Part shown: in pieces, positions 15,943-24,048 of the stretch
How positions within the stretch are numbered: the first letter of the stretch is position 1
How the letters are laid out: each line of letters begins with the position of its first letter
The notes under the pieces: model-generated
Databases searched by the model: none
The model's input: only the letters and a program-made list of their open reading frames with translations
What the model was told of the DNA's origin: nothing
Program-made: the position numbers and the translations under genes
NCBI RefSeq assembly: GCF_001730305.1
Contig: NZ_MIJY01000009.1
Location: 1 to 55,997, forward strand
DNA: 55,997 nt
Reading direction: 5' to 3'
Origin: Enterococcus termitis
GTDB taxonomy: Bacteria; Bacillota; Bacilli; Lactobacillales; Enterococcaceae

Positions 15943-16947
15943 TTATAATTGATTACTTATTTTTTCAATGTTCTTCAAAACGATAGATACTGTACCATCT
16001 GGATTATTTACAAATTCAATCAAATCACCGTTACGATAGACATCGATAGGAACGATCAACTCAATACCATTACTCATTTTCAATTTTTGTTTTCCGAATT
16101 TTTTTTCAGAGATTTCTCTCGCTTCTCGAACAGGAGGCGTTTTATCGACAAATTTAGATTCATTGACTTCCTCTTGATACGCCATGCGCGCTGAAATATT
16201 TTCTTTAAAAACTAATTCTGCAACTTGTTCATTATCGATTGTTCCAGTCTCTTCTATACTTTCATAAACGGCTTCTTTGACTGAAGCGATCAATTCAAAC
16301 TCATCTTCATTGAATTTTTTACCGATTCGCTTGACGGCTTTTTTGATTTCTTTCATGTTTTCTTCTATGGAAGGAGCGGGTTCTGATTCAATCACCTTCT
16401 CAGAAAAATACCAAACCTTCTCTCCCGAAAATTCATAACGTTTTTCTAACAGCTCATAGGCTAAACTATCTAAGTTAACAGTCATTCCTTCATCCGGTTT
16501 TTGAGATTTAGAAGGTAAAATCGCCCGATTGATGATCAGTTTATTATAGACAGCCTCTTCTTCATAATCAACATAATGAGTGTAGCTTTCTTTGTAATTC
16601 AACTTGATCATCGCTAAGTGCATCACTGTGTCGAGTTCATACAAGATAAAAAGAACATCCGCACTAGGTGCATCTTCACTACCGGAATATACATCATACC
16701 AATGCTGAGCGAGTTGTTGACTCTTTTGAATAAAGTCATTCGGTATCCCGCGCATCTTATCGACAAATGCGCTCTCTTCCGCCAAAATTCCTGTTTTGGT
16801 TTGTGCAGTGGAAAGCTTCGTGATCTTACTCGTTAAATAAACTCGAATATATTCAGTCGTCAAATCTAATTCTTTTTGCGAAAAAACAGGTGTCCCTGTT
16901 TCACGATCAATAATATGCAAAATTGCACTCTTTAAATAAATATCCAT
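15943..16947 (-). CDS. Nucleoid-associated protein, NA37/YejK (NdpA) family
   Basis: A 334-residue cytoplasmic protein resembling the NA37 family of nucleoid-associated proteins: DIYLKSAILHIIDRETGTPV at the N-terminus and a beta-strand-rich C-terminus ending in IEFVNNPDGTVSIVLKNIEKI. Family members bind the nucleoid and their exact role is unsettled. The ATG at 16947 has GGGAGA at seven bases. Single gene with its own upstream region. Confidence 0.8.
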   Translation of the reverse strand: MDIYLKSAILHIIDRETGTPVFSQKELDLTTEYIRVYLTSKITKLSTAQTKTGILAEESAFVDKMRGIPNDFIQKSQQLAQHWYDVYSGSEDAPSADVLFILYELDTVMHLAMIKLNYKESYTHYVDYEEEAVYNKLIINRAILPSKSQKPDEGMTVNLDSLAYELLEKRYEFSGEKVWYFSEKVIESEPAPSIEENMKEIKKAVKRIGKKFNEDEFELIASVKEAVYESIEETGTIDNEQVAELVFKENISARMAYQEEVNESKFVDKTPPVREAREISEKKFGKQKLKMSNGIELIVPIDVYRNGDLIEFVNNPDGTVSIVLKNIEKISNQL

Positions 16948-17137
16948 CAATCATTCTCCCTTTTCTTAAGCCCTATTTAGTCTACCCGAAAGAACAAAAA
17001 AAGCCAACTATTTTTGTATAAAAGTTGAACAAATCGCTTTAGCAAACAGAAGATTACTTCTTTTCTTTAAACGCTGACATGCCATTCTAGATCAGTGTGA
17101 AACAACCTAAATTGCTTTTTTTAACTGAACAAAAAAA

Positions 17138-17168
17138 AGTAAGGCAACGAATCATCGCCTTACTTAAT
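17138..17168 (-). terminator. Terminator of the trehalose PTS gene
   Basis: AGTAAGGC and GCCTTACT pair around a ten-base loop, followed by a run of eight U on the minus strand. The remaining intergenic sequence from 16948 to 17137 shows no other structure. Confidence 0.85.
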
Positions 17169-17192
17169 ATAAGTTTTTAGTTTAGATTTTTA

Positions 17193-18659
17193 TTAATTTT
17201 CTTCAACAAATAATCTACCCGTTGCTTCATCAACAGGGTCAAGTTTGTTGAAAATCCCTTTGACTCTAAAGATGTAAGTCAAAATAAATGGAATGACCAC
17301 TGCGATCATCATTGCTCCGAAAAATACTAGATAGTATTGTGGAACGATTGATAAAATCCCTGGCAAACCACCAACACCGATACTGATTGCCTTAACATCT
17401 AGTAACGTAGAAAACAATCCAGCACAGGCAGAACCAATCATACCAGCGACAAATGGATACACATATTTCAGGTTGATCCCAAACATCGCAGGTTCTGTGA
17501 CACCTAGATAACATGAAATCATCGCAGGAATCGACACTTGCTCTTCCTCTTTGTTTCCTCTATGCATGAAGATTACTGCTAAAACAGCTGAACCTTGTGC
17601 GATATTTGAAAGAGCAATCATCGGCCACAAATTAGTCGCTTGGAAATCTGCAATCAGCTGCAAATCGATTGCATTTGTCATGTGATGCAATCCAGTGATA
17701 ACTAATGGTGCATATAAGAAACCAAACAAAGCGCCAAACAACCAGTTAAGTGAAGATGTAAGCCCAGCATTCACAACATCAGAAATCCAACTTCCGATTG
17801 CCCAACCAACAGGACCTAAAACTAAATGTGCTGCTAATACTGTCGGCACTAAAGCAAACAATGGAACGAAAATCATCGACACCGCTTGAGGAATAACTTT
17901 TCGGAAAAAGATTTCCAGATAGGCTAGTAAAAAGCCTGCCAGCATCGCTGGAATCACTTGAGCTTGGTAACCGATCATATTCACGTGAGCGAAACCAAAA
18001 TCCCAAAATGGAATATCTGCTGCTGCTGTGGTTGCAACTGCGTACGCGTTTAATAGCTGTGGCGATACCAACGTAATCCCTAAAACAATCCCAAGAATTT
18101 GAGTGGTTCCCATTTTCTTCGTAATACTCCAAGTGATACCTACTGGTAAAAATTGAAAGATTGCTTCACCAATCAACCATAAAAATGAATTTACCCCGCT
18201 CCAAAATTGTGACACTTCAACAATTTTTTGTCCATCCAAAAAGCCAAATGGAATGCCTTCCAAAACATTTCTAAACCCTAAGATTAGACCACCAATAACG
18301 AGTGCTGGAATCAAAGGCGTAAAAATTTCAGCCAGTACAGAAATTGCACGCTGCACAGGATTTAAATTTTGTTTTGCGGCAGCTTTGCCTTGTTCTTTGG
18401 AAACGCCTTCAAGTCCTGAAATAGAAGAAAAATCATTATAAAATTGCGCTACCTCATTACCAATAATTACTTGAAATTGTCCAGCATTTGTAAACGTTCC
18501 CTTGACTGACGGAATTTTCTCAATTGCAGCTGTATCCGCTTTATTTGCGTCATTTAAAACAAAACGCATGCGTGTTGCACAGTGGGAGACTGCCGCAATA
18601 TTTTCTTTCCCTCCAACATCTTCTAACAGTTTTTTTGCATCTTCTTGAAACTTACCCAT
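17193..18659 (-). CDS. treP: Trehalose-type PTS permease, EIIBC
   Basis: Takes up and phosphorylates a sugar, most likely trehalose to trehalose-6-phosphate. The 488-residue protein has a IIB domain with phosphocysteine in SHCATRMRF (Cys27) and then a IIC domain of about ten membrane helices with the conserved GITEP-like loop GVTEPAMFGIN. There is no IIA domain, so a glucose-type EIIA must be supplied in trans. The assignment to trehalose is strengthened by a perfect TreR-like palindrome in front of the gene. No treA/treC hydrolase or treR is adjacent, which is unusual. Confidence 0.87.
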   Translation of the reverse strand: MGKFQEDAKKLLEDVGGKENIAAVSHCATRMRFVLNDANKADTAAIEKIPSVKGTFTNAGQFQVIIGNEVAQFYNDFSSISGLEGVSKEQGKAAAKQNLNPVQRAISVLAEIFTPLIPALVIGGLILGFRNVLEGIPFGFLDGQKIVEVSQFWSGVNSFLWLIGEAIFQFLPVGITWSITKKMGTTQILGIVLGITLVSPQLLNAYAVATTAAADIPFWDFGFAHVNMIGYQAQVIPAMLAGFLLAYLEIFFRKVIPQAVSMIFVPLFALVPTVLAAHLVLGPVGWAIGSWISDVVNAGLTSSLNWLFGALFGFLYAPLVITGLHHMTNAIDLQLIADFQATNLWPMIALSNIAQGSAVLAVIFMHRGNKEEEQVSIPAMISCYLGVTEPAMFGINLKYVYPFVAGMIGSACAGLFSTLLDVKAISIGVGGLPGILSIVPQYYLVFFGAMMIAVVIPFILTYIFRVKGIFNKLDPVDEATGRLFVEEN

Positions 18660-18682
18660 TTTCTTTGCTCCTCTCCGGTAAC

Positions 18683-18694
18683 TTGTATATACAA
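18683..18694. promoter_or_regulatory. TreR-type operator
   Basis: TTGTATATACAA is a perfect 12-base palindrome 23 bases upstream of the permease start codon. It matches the tre operator of B. subtilis as I remember it. A second, degenerate half-site (TTGTATAATAC, 18706-18716) overlaps the -10. The expected control is repression by a GntR-family TreR, relieved by trehalose-6-phosphate. Confidence 0.78.
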
Positions 18695-18709
18695 TTAACC
18701 TGTATTTGT

Positions 18710-18738
18710 ATAATACTTTATTATTTGATTTTTTACAA
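18710..18738 (-). promoter_or_regulatory. Promoter of the trehalose PTS gene with a cre-like site
   Basis: TTGTAA (18733-18738), a 17-base spacer and TATTAT (18710-18715) on the minus strand. AGAAAACGCTTGTA (18734-18747) overlaps the -35 and keeps the central AACGCT core of a catabolite-responsive element, but three outer positions differ. CcpA control is therefore plausible rather than firm. Confidence 0.6.
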
Positions 18739-18909
18739 GCGTTTTCTTTTTAAAAAACACAAAAAATTTATCGTAGCAAAAATGATCTGCTGTTATTCCT
18801 TTAAGCTCTTTTCAAATCACTGGAATTTATTTCATAAAATGGTACACTTGAAATTATCAAATATAAAAGAAAAATGCTGTAAGATCACAACATTTTGGAT
18901 GAGGAAAAG

Positions 18910-20274
18910 ATGAAAAAGAAATTACTTGCACGTAAATTAAAAAAACGTTTATCGGCGGTTCAAATTTTAGCCCTAGGATTTATTCTGCTAATTTTTGTCG
19001 GTGGCTCCCTGTTGACGTTACCGATATTTTCACGAAGTGGGACTGCTACCCCATTCATTGATGCACTATTTACAGCTGTTTCTGCTGTTTGTGTGACTGG
19101 TTTAACCACCTTAAATACTGCACTTCATTGGAATGCTTATGGTCAGTTGCTTATCATGATCTTGATTGAGATCGGCGGACTAGGTTTTATGACTATGCCG
19201 GTACTGTTATACTTTATTCTTCGGAAAAAAATTACATTGAGTACTCGAATTTTACTTAGAGAAGCACTTAATTTAGATGACATGTCTGGGGCTTTTCGTT
19301 TGATGATGTATGTTGTCAAGCTGGCGGCGTTCATTCAATTAACAGGAGCTGCCTTGCTGTCTATTCAATTTGTTCCTGAATTTGGTTGGAAAAAGGGACT
19401 ATTTTATGGACTGTTCCATTCTATCTCGAGTTTTTGCAACGCAGGTTTTGATTTACTTGGCGACAGTTTGACTCCATATCAGGCTAATCCTTTCGTTCTG
19501 CTCGTTGTCGGTGCATTGATCATTTCTGGGGGCTTAGGATTTATTGTGTGGCAAGATATCCTCCGTTTTAAAAAGAAGCGGAAATTTTCTTTGCACACTA
19601 GAATCGCTTTAATAACAACACTTTCTTTACTGATTGGTGGCTTTCTTATCTTTTTCCTTACTGAAAAAAATGCTGCTCATTTAACGGAAGGAACCAATTT
19701 TTTCGATCGTTTAGTCAATACTTTTTTTATGTCTGTTACACCTAGAACTGCCGGCTATTACTCAATCGATTATATGCAAATGACAAATGCCGGCTTGATC
19801 ACAACAATCTTTTTAATGTATATAGGCGGAACCTCAGGCTCTACAGCTGGCGGATTGAAAACAACGACTTTTGCAGTTTTAGTGATTCAGATCGTTTCCA
19901 TCTTTAAAGGACGTTCTAGAGCGGAATTCATGGGTAGAACGATTCGCAATAGCACTGTCTTTCGTGCATTGACCTTATTTTTCATCACGCTAACGTTATG
20001 TGTCTTATCTATCATGCTTCTATCGATTACTGAAAATATACCGGAGTCCTCTGGAATCGAATATATTGCCTTTGAAGTATTTTCTGCTTTTGGCACAGTT
20101 GGTTTAACGATGGGACTAACGCCCGAATTGACCTTTGTTGGTAAAATCATCATCATGCTTTTGATGTATATTGGTCGTGTCGGCATTTATACAGTCGGCT
20201 TCTCCTTATTGACCAAAGGACAAAAGCAACAAGCAAAATTCAAATACCCCGATGAAAGTGTAATGATCGGATAA
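18910..20274 (+). CDS. ktrB: Potassium uptake channel subunit KtrB (Trk/Ktr family)
   Basis: Membrane-embedded K+ (Na+-coupled) translocating subunit of about 454 residues. Four M1-P-M2 repeats are visible through their pore loops: AVCVTGL, SFCNAGF, TPRTAGY and AFGTVGL. The glycine in each is the selectivity-filter residue. The third-repeat hinge GGTSGSTAGGLK is also present. The ATG at 18910 has GAGG five bases upstream. A KtrA nucleotide-binding partner is not adjacent and must be encoded elsewhere. Confidence 0.93.
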   Translation: MKKKLLARKLKKRLSAVQILALGFILLIFVGGSLLTLPIFSRSGTATPFIDALFTAVSAVCVTGLTTLNTALHWNAYGQLLIMILIEIGGLGFMTMPVLLYFILRKKITLSTRILLREALNLDDMSGAFRLMMYVVKLAAFIQLTGAALLSIQFVPEFGWKKGLFYGLFHSISSFCNAGFDLLGDSLTPYQANPFVLLVVGALIISGGLGFIVWQDILRFKKKRKFSLHTRIALITTLSLLIGGFLIFFLTEKNAAHLTEGTNFFDRLVNTFFMSVTPRTAGYYSIDYMQMTNAGLITTIFLMYIGGTSGSTAGGLKTTTFAVLVIQIVSIFKGRSRAEFMGRTIRNSTVFRALTLFFITLTLCVLSIMLLSITENIPESSGIEYIAFEVFSAFGTVGLTMGLTPELTFVGKIIIMLLMYIGRVGIYTVGFSLLTKGQKQQAKFKYPDESVMIG

Positions 20275-20275
20275 A

Positions 20276-20315
20276 AAAGAAAAACATAAAGCCAAAATGG
20301 TTTTATGTTTTTTTA
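20276..20315 (+). terminator. Terminator of ktrB
   Basis: AAAACATAAA and TTTATGTTTTTTT pair around GCCAAAATGG with a strong U run on the plus strand. Confidence 0.8.
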
Positions 20316-20336
20316 CTCATAAAAATTTCATTTTAC

Positions 20337-20424
20337 AAAAAAATCCCACCTTCTATTGAAGATGGGAAAAGGAGTTTTACTCTTACGAGTAAAATGAAAA
20401 AATAAAAAGGGTTGTTGTTGGTAT
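20337..20424 (-). ncRNA. Putative small RNA, copy A of a tandem pair
   Basis: About 88 nt on the minus strand. The promoter is TTGCAA (20454-20459), a 17-base spacer and TAATAT (20431-20436). The RNA has an unstructured 5' part (ACCAACAACAACCC then U-rich), a hairpin UUUUACUC-GUAA-GAGUAAAA with a GNRA loop, an unpaired CUCCUUUU tract and a terminator hairpin (20344-20367) with seven U. There is no start codon with a usable frame on this strand. The single-stranded CUCC between two hairpins is complementary to ribosome binding sites, as in streptococcal csRNAs. I do not know a described enterococcal RNA with this sequence. Confidence 0.72.
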
Positions 20425-20541
20425 GTTTGTATATTACTATTTATTTTTATTTTTTGCAACTAATAACACTTATAAAATTTTTTTGAAATAGAAATGAAAT
20501 AATAAAAGCTAAAATTAACAACCTCTTTTAAATTTCATATC

Positions 20542-20630
20542 AAAAAAATCCCACCTTCTACTGAAGATGGGAAAAAGGAGTTTTACTCTTACGAGTAAAA
20601 TGAAAAAATAAAAAGGGTTGTTGTTGGTAT
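20542..20630 (-). ncRNA. Putative small RNA, copy B of a tandem pair
   Basis: Same design as the copy 206 bases away: promoter TTGCAA (20660-20665), a 17-base spacer and TAATAT (20637-20642), the same 5' ACCAACAACAACCC, GNRA hairpin, CUCCUUUUU linker and terminator hairpin (20549-20572). Over about 85 bases the two RNAs differ by one substitution in the terminator loop and one A/U length change. The promoter spacers and the sequence between the genes are unrelated, although both hexamers and the spacing are kept. That pattern suggests selection on promoter and RNA. Confidence 0.72.
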
Positions 20631-20701
20631 AATTGTATATTACACGGCAGACTCCCTTTTTGCAAATAATATACTCTTATTTTTTAGATTTTTTTATTTT
20701 C

Positions 20702-20737
20702 AAAAAAAGAAACTGAAAGAAAATTCTTTCAGCCTCT
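20702..20737 (-). terminator. Terminator downstream of the LURP-one-like fragment
   Basis: CTGAAAGAATTTTCTTTCAG hairpin followed by a U-rich tail on the minus strand. It separates the fragment at 20788 from sRNA copy B. Confidence 0.8.
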
Positions 20738-20787
20738 AACTATTTGGTTTTTCATTTTATCGAAACATTTTATTTTCACAAACTCTT

Positions 20788-21048
20788 TTATCTTTTAGTA
20801 TAGAAAATCCGGTCTAACGCAATGGTTGTCAGCAAGAATACTTTGTGATCATGTGTATCATCTACTTCAATGTGATATTCATCTCCGCCTAATGTCAGCT
20901 TTCTTTTGTCTATATCGCAGATAACTTTATCCTGTAAATGAAACTGATGGCTACCAGCCATTCCATAACCGAAGCGTACATCTCCTACTACCGAATCAAT
21001 AACAAAATTATAGGTAAAAACATTTAGTGAGCGGGCAATAGACATCAC
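20788..21048 (-). pseudogene. C-terminal fragment of a LURP-one/YxjI-like gene, probably decayed
   Basis: The in-frame sequence continues upstream of the first ATG to about 21100. It reads ...RYNFKKYHITIDNETVMSIARS and then the rest of the fragment, ending in HKVFLLTTIALDRIFYTKR. The alternating strands and the final hydrophobic helix with a conserved Asp fit the second half of LURP-one-related proteins (tubby-like fold), usually about 160 residues. A stop codon at about 21120 cuts it from any N-terminal half, which may survive in another frame at 21174-21374. A functional short protein is possible but less likely. Confidence 0.55.
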
Positions 21049-21173
21049 TGTCTCATTATCTATTGTGATATGATATTTTTTAAAATTATATCTTAAAAAA
21101 GAGCCTATTTGATTGGCACATGCTTAAGGTGGATATCACTCGAGGAGATAGTGGAAAATCGCTGATAAACAGA

Positions 21174-21374
21174 TTAATATTTCACCGTTTTATCTGTTAC
21201 ACAAATATTAGAGTAATTAGAAAAATGGCTCATAAAATCCAAAGTAGCGATTTCATCAAAAATAACTGAAAATAAGTCCGCTTTTATCCGCAGCGTATAT
21301 TTAGAAAAATTTATAGATTTCTCTAAAATAAGAAGATAACTACTAGTTAATTCTTTTAATTTCATCATTTTCAT
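21174..21374 (-). pseudogene. Possible N-terminal remnant of the LURP-one-like gene
   Basis: A 66-codon frame starting MKMMKLKELTSSYLLILEKS. Its position just upstream and a YTLRIKADLFSVIF-like strand pattern suggest the missing first half of the neighbouring LURP-one-like fragment. The match is weak, and a small independent protein is the alternative. I see no strong ribosome site before it. Confidence 0.35.
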
Positions 21375-21473
21375 GACTAAACACTTTAAATGTTCTATTT
21401 TATGGATTTTCTTCGACTTTCTTTCTATTTAATAATAAATATTATGATCTCTATAAATATCCTTATAGAACAT

Positions 21474-21520
21474 AAAAACAGCTCAAACTATATCAATCAA
21501 TAGTTTGAGCTGTTTTTAAT
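21474..21520 (-). terminator. Terminator of rplS
   Basis: AAACAGCTCAAACTA and TAGTTTGAGCTGTTT form a long perfect stem with U runs, 16 bases past the rplS stop. Confidence 0.92.
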
Positions 21521-21532
21521 AATAAATACTTA

Positions 21533-21880
21533 TTAACGACGAATTTCTTTAATACGAGCTGCTTTACCATGTAATGCACGTAGGTAATAAAGTTTCGCAC
21601 GACGAACTTTACCATAGCGTACTACTTCGATTTGGGCAACACGTGGTGTGTGTAATGGGAATGTACGTTCCACACCAACACCGTTAGAGATTTTACGTAC
21701 TGTATACGTTTCGCTGATACCAGCGCCACGGCGTCCGATAACAACTCCTTCGAATAACTGAATACGTTCGCGAGTTCCTTCGACAACCTTCGCATGAACG
21801 CGAACAGTGTCACCAGGGCGGAACGCAGGGATATCCGTACGTAATTGATCTTGTGTTAATTCTTGAATTAATGGATTCAT
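21533..21880 (-). CDS. rplS: 50S ribosomal protein L19
   Basis: A 115-residue bL19, located at the 30S-50S interface. It starts [20 protein letters not shown] and contains the [13 protein letters not shown] and [18 protein letters not shown] blocks of the family. GAGGAG precedes the ATG. It follows rimM-trmD as in most Firmicutes, but an acetyltransferase-like gene has come between. It has its own promoter and an L19-leader hairpin. Confidence 0.98.
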   Translation of the reverse strand: MNPLIQELTQDQLRTDIPAFRPGDTVRVHAKVVEGTRERIQLFEGVVIGRRGAGISETYTVRKISNGVGVERTFPLHTPRVAQIEVVRYGKVRRAKLYYLRALHGKAARIKEIRR

Positions 21881-21892
21881 TCTTTTTTCTCC

Positions 21893-21932
21893 TCATTCCA
21901 AACATTCTTATGGCACTGCCACAGCGGAATAT
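21893..21932 (-). promoter_or_regulatory. L19 leader (autoregulatory hairpin) of rplS
   Basis: The RNA AUUCCGCUGUGGCAGUGCCA... pairs ATTCC with GGAAT and TGGC with GCCA just before the rplS ribosome site. This corresponds to the L19 leader family in Firmicutes, which is thought to bind L19 and repress its own translation. Identification is by recalled pattern. Confidence 0.65.
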
Positions 21933-21966
21933 CGTAATAGTTGAGCGCTTTACACTCACTGAAATA

Positions 21967-21995
21967 GTTTAACACAGCTTCTATAGTGATGTAAA
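21967..21995 (-). promoter_or_regulatory. Probable rplS promoter
   Basis: TTTACA (21990-21995), a 17-base spacer and TTAAAC (21967-21972) on the minus strand, between the CAT-like gene and the L19 leader. The -10 is weak. Confidence 0.45.
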
Positions 21996-22018
21996 GGGAT
22001 TTTTCTTGATATTCTTAT

Positions 22019-22666
22019 TTATTCTATAGGAAGTGTATCTAAATACAATTGCAGTTGATTGATCAGTTTGCCTAAATGGATTCCGTCTACCAACCGATGA
22101 TTCACTTGAATAGAATAAGGTAATAATAATCGATCGCCCTGTTTTTCAAATTTTCCCCATGTTACTTTAGGAATAGAATCATCTCGGTTCAAACTCAATT
22201 CATTGCCTAAATTTGTAAAAGAAAACCAAGGCAAACACGAAAATTGGATCATGACATCTTGCTCGTATTCTGAAGTGGGAAAATATGATTGTTGCGCCGC
22301 GCTTACTCGTGTTGCTTCTTCAACAAACGCAGCCAACTCTCCTTCAAAATCAAGTGTGACGATATGAAACAGTTCACTTCCTGGCTTTAAGTCGGTAAAG
22401 CTTGGAATCAATCGTTCGGCCAAATAAACTTCGCTTCCACGAATTTTATAGCGGAAATTTTCGATTTGGTTCATCACTTTTGTTGTAGCAGCAATCAGCC
22501 CATAGTAAAAAGAAAGGTTATGCTGCTTCACATACTTATAAAAATGAGTCACATCGATTTGTGTTGTTACATCATATAGCGGTGAGTCTGTCTCTCTAGA
22601 GAAAAAATCAAAGTGCTCTTTTCGATCCCAAGTTGTCTGATCCACCCTGTTTACTGTTATCCCCAT
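22019..22666 (-). CDS. Chloramphenicol acetyltransferase-like protein
   Basis: A 215-residue CAT-fold acyltransferase, the usual length of trimeric CATs. The active-site region reads VNHRLVDGIH where classical CATs have HHxxxDG. The catalytic second His and the DG are kept, while the first His is Asn. The segment RETDSPLYDVTTQIDVTHFYKYVK near the N-terminus also fits. GGGGAGG precedes the ATG. It lies 46 bases past trmD in the rimM-trmD-rplS block, a fixed chromosomal context rather than a plasmid-like one. Whether it acetylates chloramphenicol is not shown by sequence; it could be a housekeeping acyltransferase. Confidence 0.83.
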   Translation of the reverse strand: MGITVNRVDQTTWDRKEHFDFFSRETDSPLYDVTTQIDVTHFYKYVKQHNLSFYYGLIAATTKVMNQIENFRYKIRGSEVYLAERLIPSFTDLKPGSELFHIVTLDFEGELAAFVEEATRVSAAQQSYFPTSEYEQDVMIQFSCLPWFSFTNLGNELSLNRDDSIPKVTWGKFEKQGDRLLLPYSIQVNHRLVDGIHLGKLINQLQLYLDTLPIE

Positions 22667-22712
22667 CCAAAACTACCTCCCCATAAATGAACTATCTCTA
22701 TTTAAATATGAC

Positions 22713-23450
22713 TTATTTTTCTTCCTTACGAAGTTCTTCCAGCCATTTTTCTTGCTGTGGCGTCAGTTCGATTTTTTCCAACATATCTGGTCTGCGCTGT
22801 AATGTCCGGCGTAACGATTCTTTTTGCTGCCATTCATCGATCAATTTATGGTTTCCGTTAGTCAAAACCTCTGGTACTTGCATGCCATTAAATTCAGCTG
22901 GCCGAGTATATTGCGGATGCTCCAGCAAGCCTGTTGAGTGCGAATCAGTTTGCGCAGATAGTTTGTTGCCTAATACATCCGGCAGTAGGCGAACTGTGGC
23001 ATCGATCATCACCATCGCTCCCAGCTCTCCACCAGTCAACACATAATCACCCAGGGATACTTCATCTGTCACTAACGACCGGATTCGCTCATCATAGCCT
23101 TCATAGTGGCCACAAATAAAAACAAGATGTTCTTCTTCAGAAAACTCCTCCGCCATTTTTTGATCAAATGGCTTTCCAGCAGGATCTAATAAAATGATCC
23201 GTTTTTTTGTTTCAGGTGAAGTCTCATTAATACTCTGTAGATTGTCATAGATTGGCTGAACTTTTAATAGCATTCCTGCACCGCCGCCGTATGGATAATC
23301 ATCTACTGATTGGTGTTTATTATCTGAAAAATCACGAAAATTAGAAACATTGATCTCCAATAAATCCTTCTCTACAGCCTTTCCAATAATCGACTCACCT
23401 AATGGACCTTCGAACATTCTTGGAAAAAGCGTCAATACATCAATCTTCAT
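22713..23450 (-). CDS. trmD: tRNA (guanine-N1)-methyltransferase TrmD
   Basis: Methylates G37 next to the anticodon using SAM, preventing frameshifts. The 245-residue SPOUT enzyme shows [20 protein letters not shown] at the N-terminus, the GGGAGM loop, the trefoil-knot segment HYEGYDERI and [18 protein letters not shown]. It overlaps the end of rimM by 11 bases. The C-terminal domain ends with a Lys/Glu-rich helix. Confidence 0.98.
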   Translation of the reverse strand: MKIDVLTLFPRMFEGPLGESIIGKAVEKDLLEINVSNFRDFSDNKHQSVDDYPYGGGAGMLLKVQPIYDNLQSINETSPETKKRIILLDPAGKPFDQKMAEEFSEEEHLVFICGHYEGYDERIRSLVTDEVSLGDYVLTGGELGAMVMIDATVRLLPDVLGNKLSAQTDSHSTGLLEHPQYTRPAEFNGMQVPEVLTNGNHKLIDEWQQKESLRRTLQRRPDMLEKIELTPQQEKWLEELRKEEK

Positions 23451-23964
23451 CGTCGATCAAACCTTCTGGAATTTCTACACGAACAATTCCTTCTTTTAAA
23501 TCTACAGACTGAACAACAGACTCAATGTAAGGAATCAGTACATCTTTTTTCTTTGGACGCTGAACTACCCAGACATCATTCGCTCCTGGAGACAAAATCT
23601 CTTTGATTTTTCCTAGTTCTTTTTCATTTTCATCAATCACAGTCAAGCCAATGATTTCATGGTAATAAAATTCATCTTGGGGTAAATCGGTCAACTGATC
23701 TTTAGAGACTTTTAAAATTCCATCTCGATATTTTTCTACATCATTGATTGAAAAATGATCTTCAAATGTAACGATATCAAAATTTTTATGTTTGCGGTGT
23801 GTCTTGATCGTAAGCTCGATTGGTTCTTTTTTTTCTTGAAATAACGTTAAGACAGCCCCTTTTTTATAGCGAAGCTCTGGAAAATCGGTTTGAGAAATCA
23901 CACGTACTTCTCCTTTTAGACCTTGGGTATTGACGATTTTTCCAACATTTAAATATTCAGTCAC
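23440..23964 (-). CDS. rimM: Ribosome maturation factor RimM
   Basis: Assembly factor for the 30S head that binds S19. The 174-residue protein starts with the barrel [22 protein letters not shown] and contains the PRC-barrel segment [23 protein letters not shown] and [12 protein letters not shown]. It is first in the rimM-trmD-cat-like-rplS block. Confidence 0.97.
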   Translation of the reverse strand: MTEYLNVGKIVNTQGLKGEVRVISQTDFPELRYKKGAVLTLFQEKKEPIELTIKTHRKHKNFDIVTFEDHFSINDVEKYRDGILKVSKDQLTDLPQDEFYYHEIIGLTVIDENEKELGKIKEILSPGANDVWVVQRPKKKDVLIPYIESVVQSVDLKEGIVRVEIPEGLIDDED

Positions 23965-24048
23965 TTAAAACCCTCATTTCAAATTTTTGTCTTTTCCATT
24001 TTACCATTTCTTCTAACCGAATTCTATCAACTTCTATGATTCATCACA

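Noticed and set aside
18524-18913. A 129-codon plus-strand frame between the PTS gene and ktrB
   Set aside because: It runs through the complement of the PTS start, its promoter and TreR operator, with no start context. Composition is that of AT-rich intergenic DNA.
20560-20610. A plus-strand peptide gene behind AAAAAGGAG in each repeat
   Set aside because: The only nearby ATG gives a three-codon frame (M K K stop) about 20 bases from the ribosome-like site. The GGAG is simply the complement of the anti-SD tract in the minus-strand RNA.
20337-20660. A possible short CRISPR-like or direct-repeat array
   Set aside because: There are only two units, 206 bases apart and with terminators and promoters. 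There is no third repeat and no uniform spacer; sRNA duplication explains it better.
22019-22666. Calling the CAT-like gene an acquired chloramphenicol resistance gene
   Set aside because: The active-site motif differs at the first His, base composition matches its neighbours, and it sits inside a conserved operon with no mobile-element trace.
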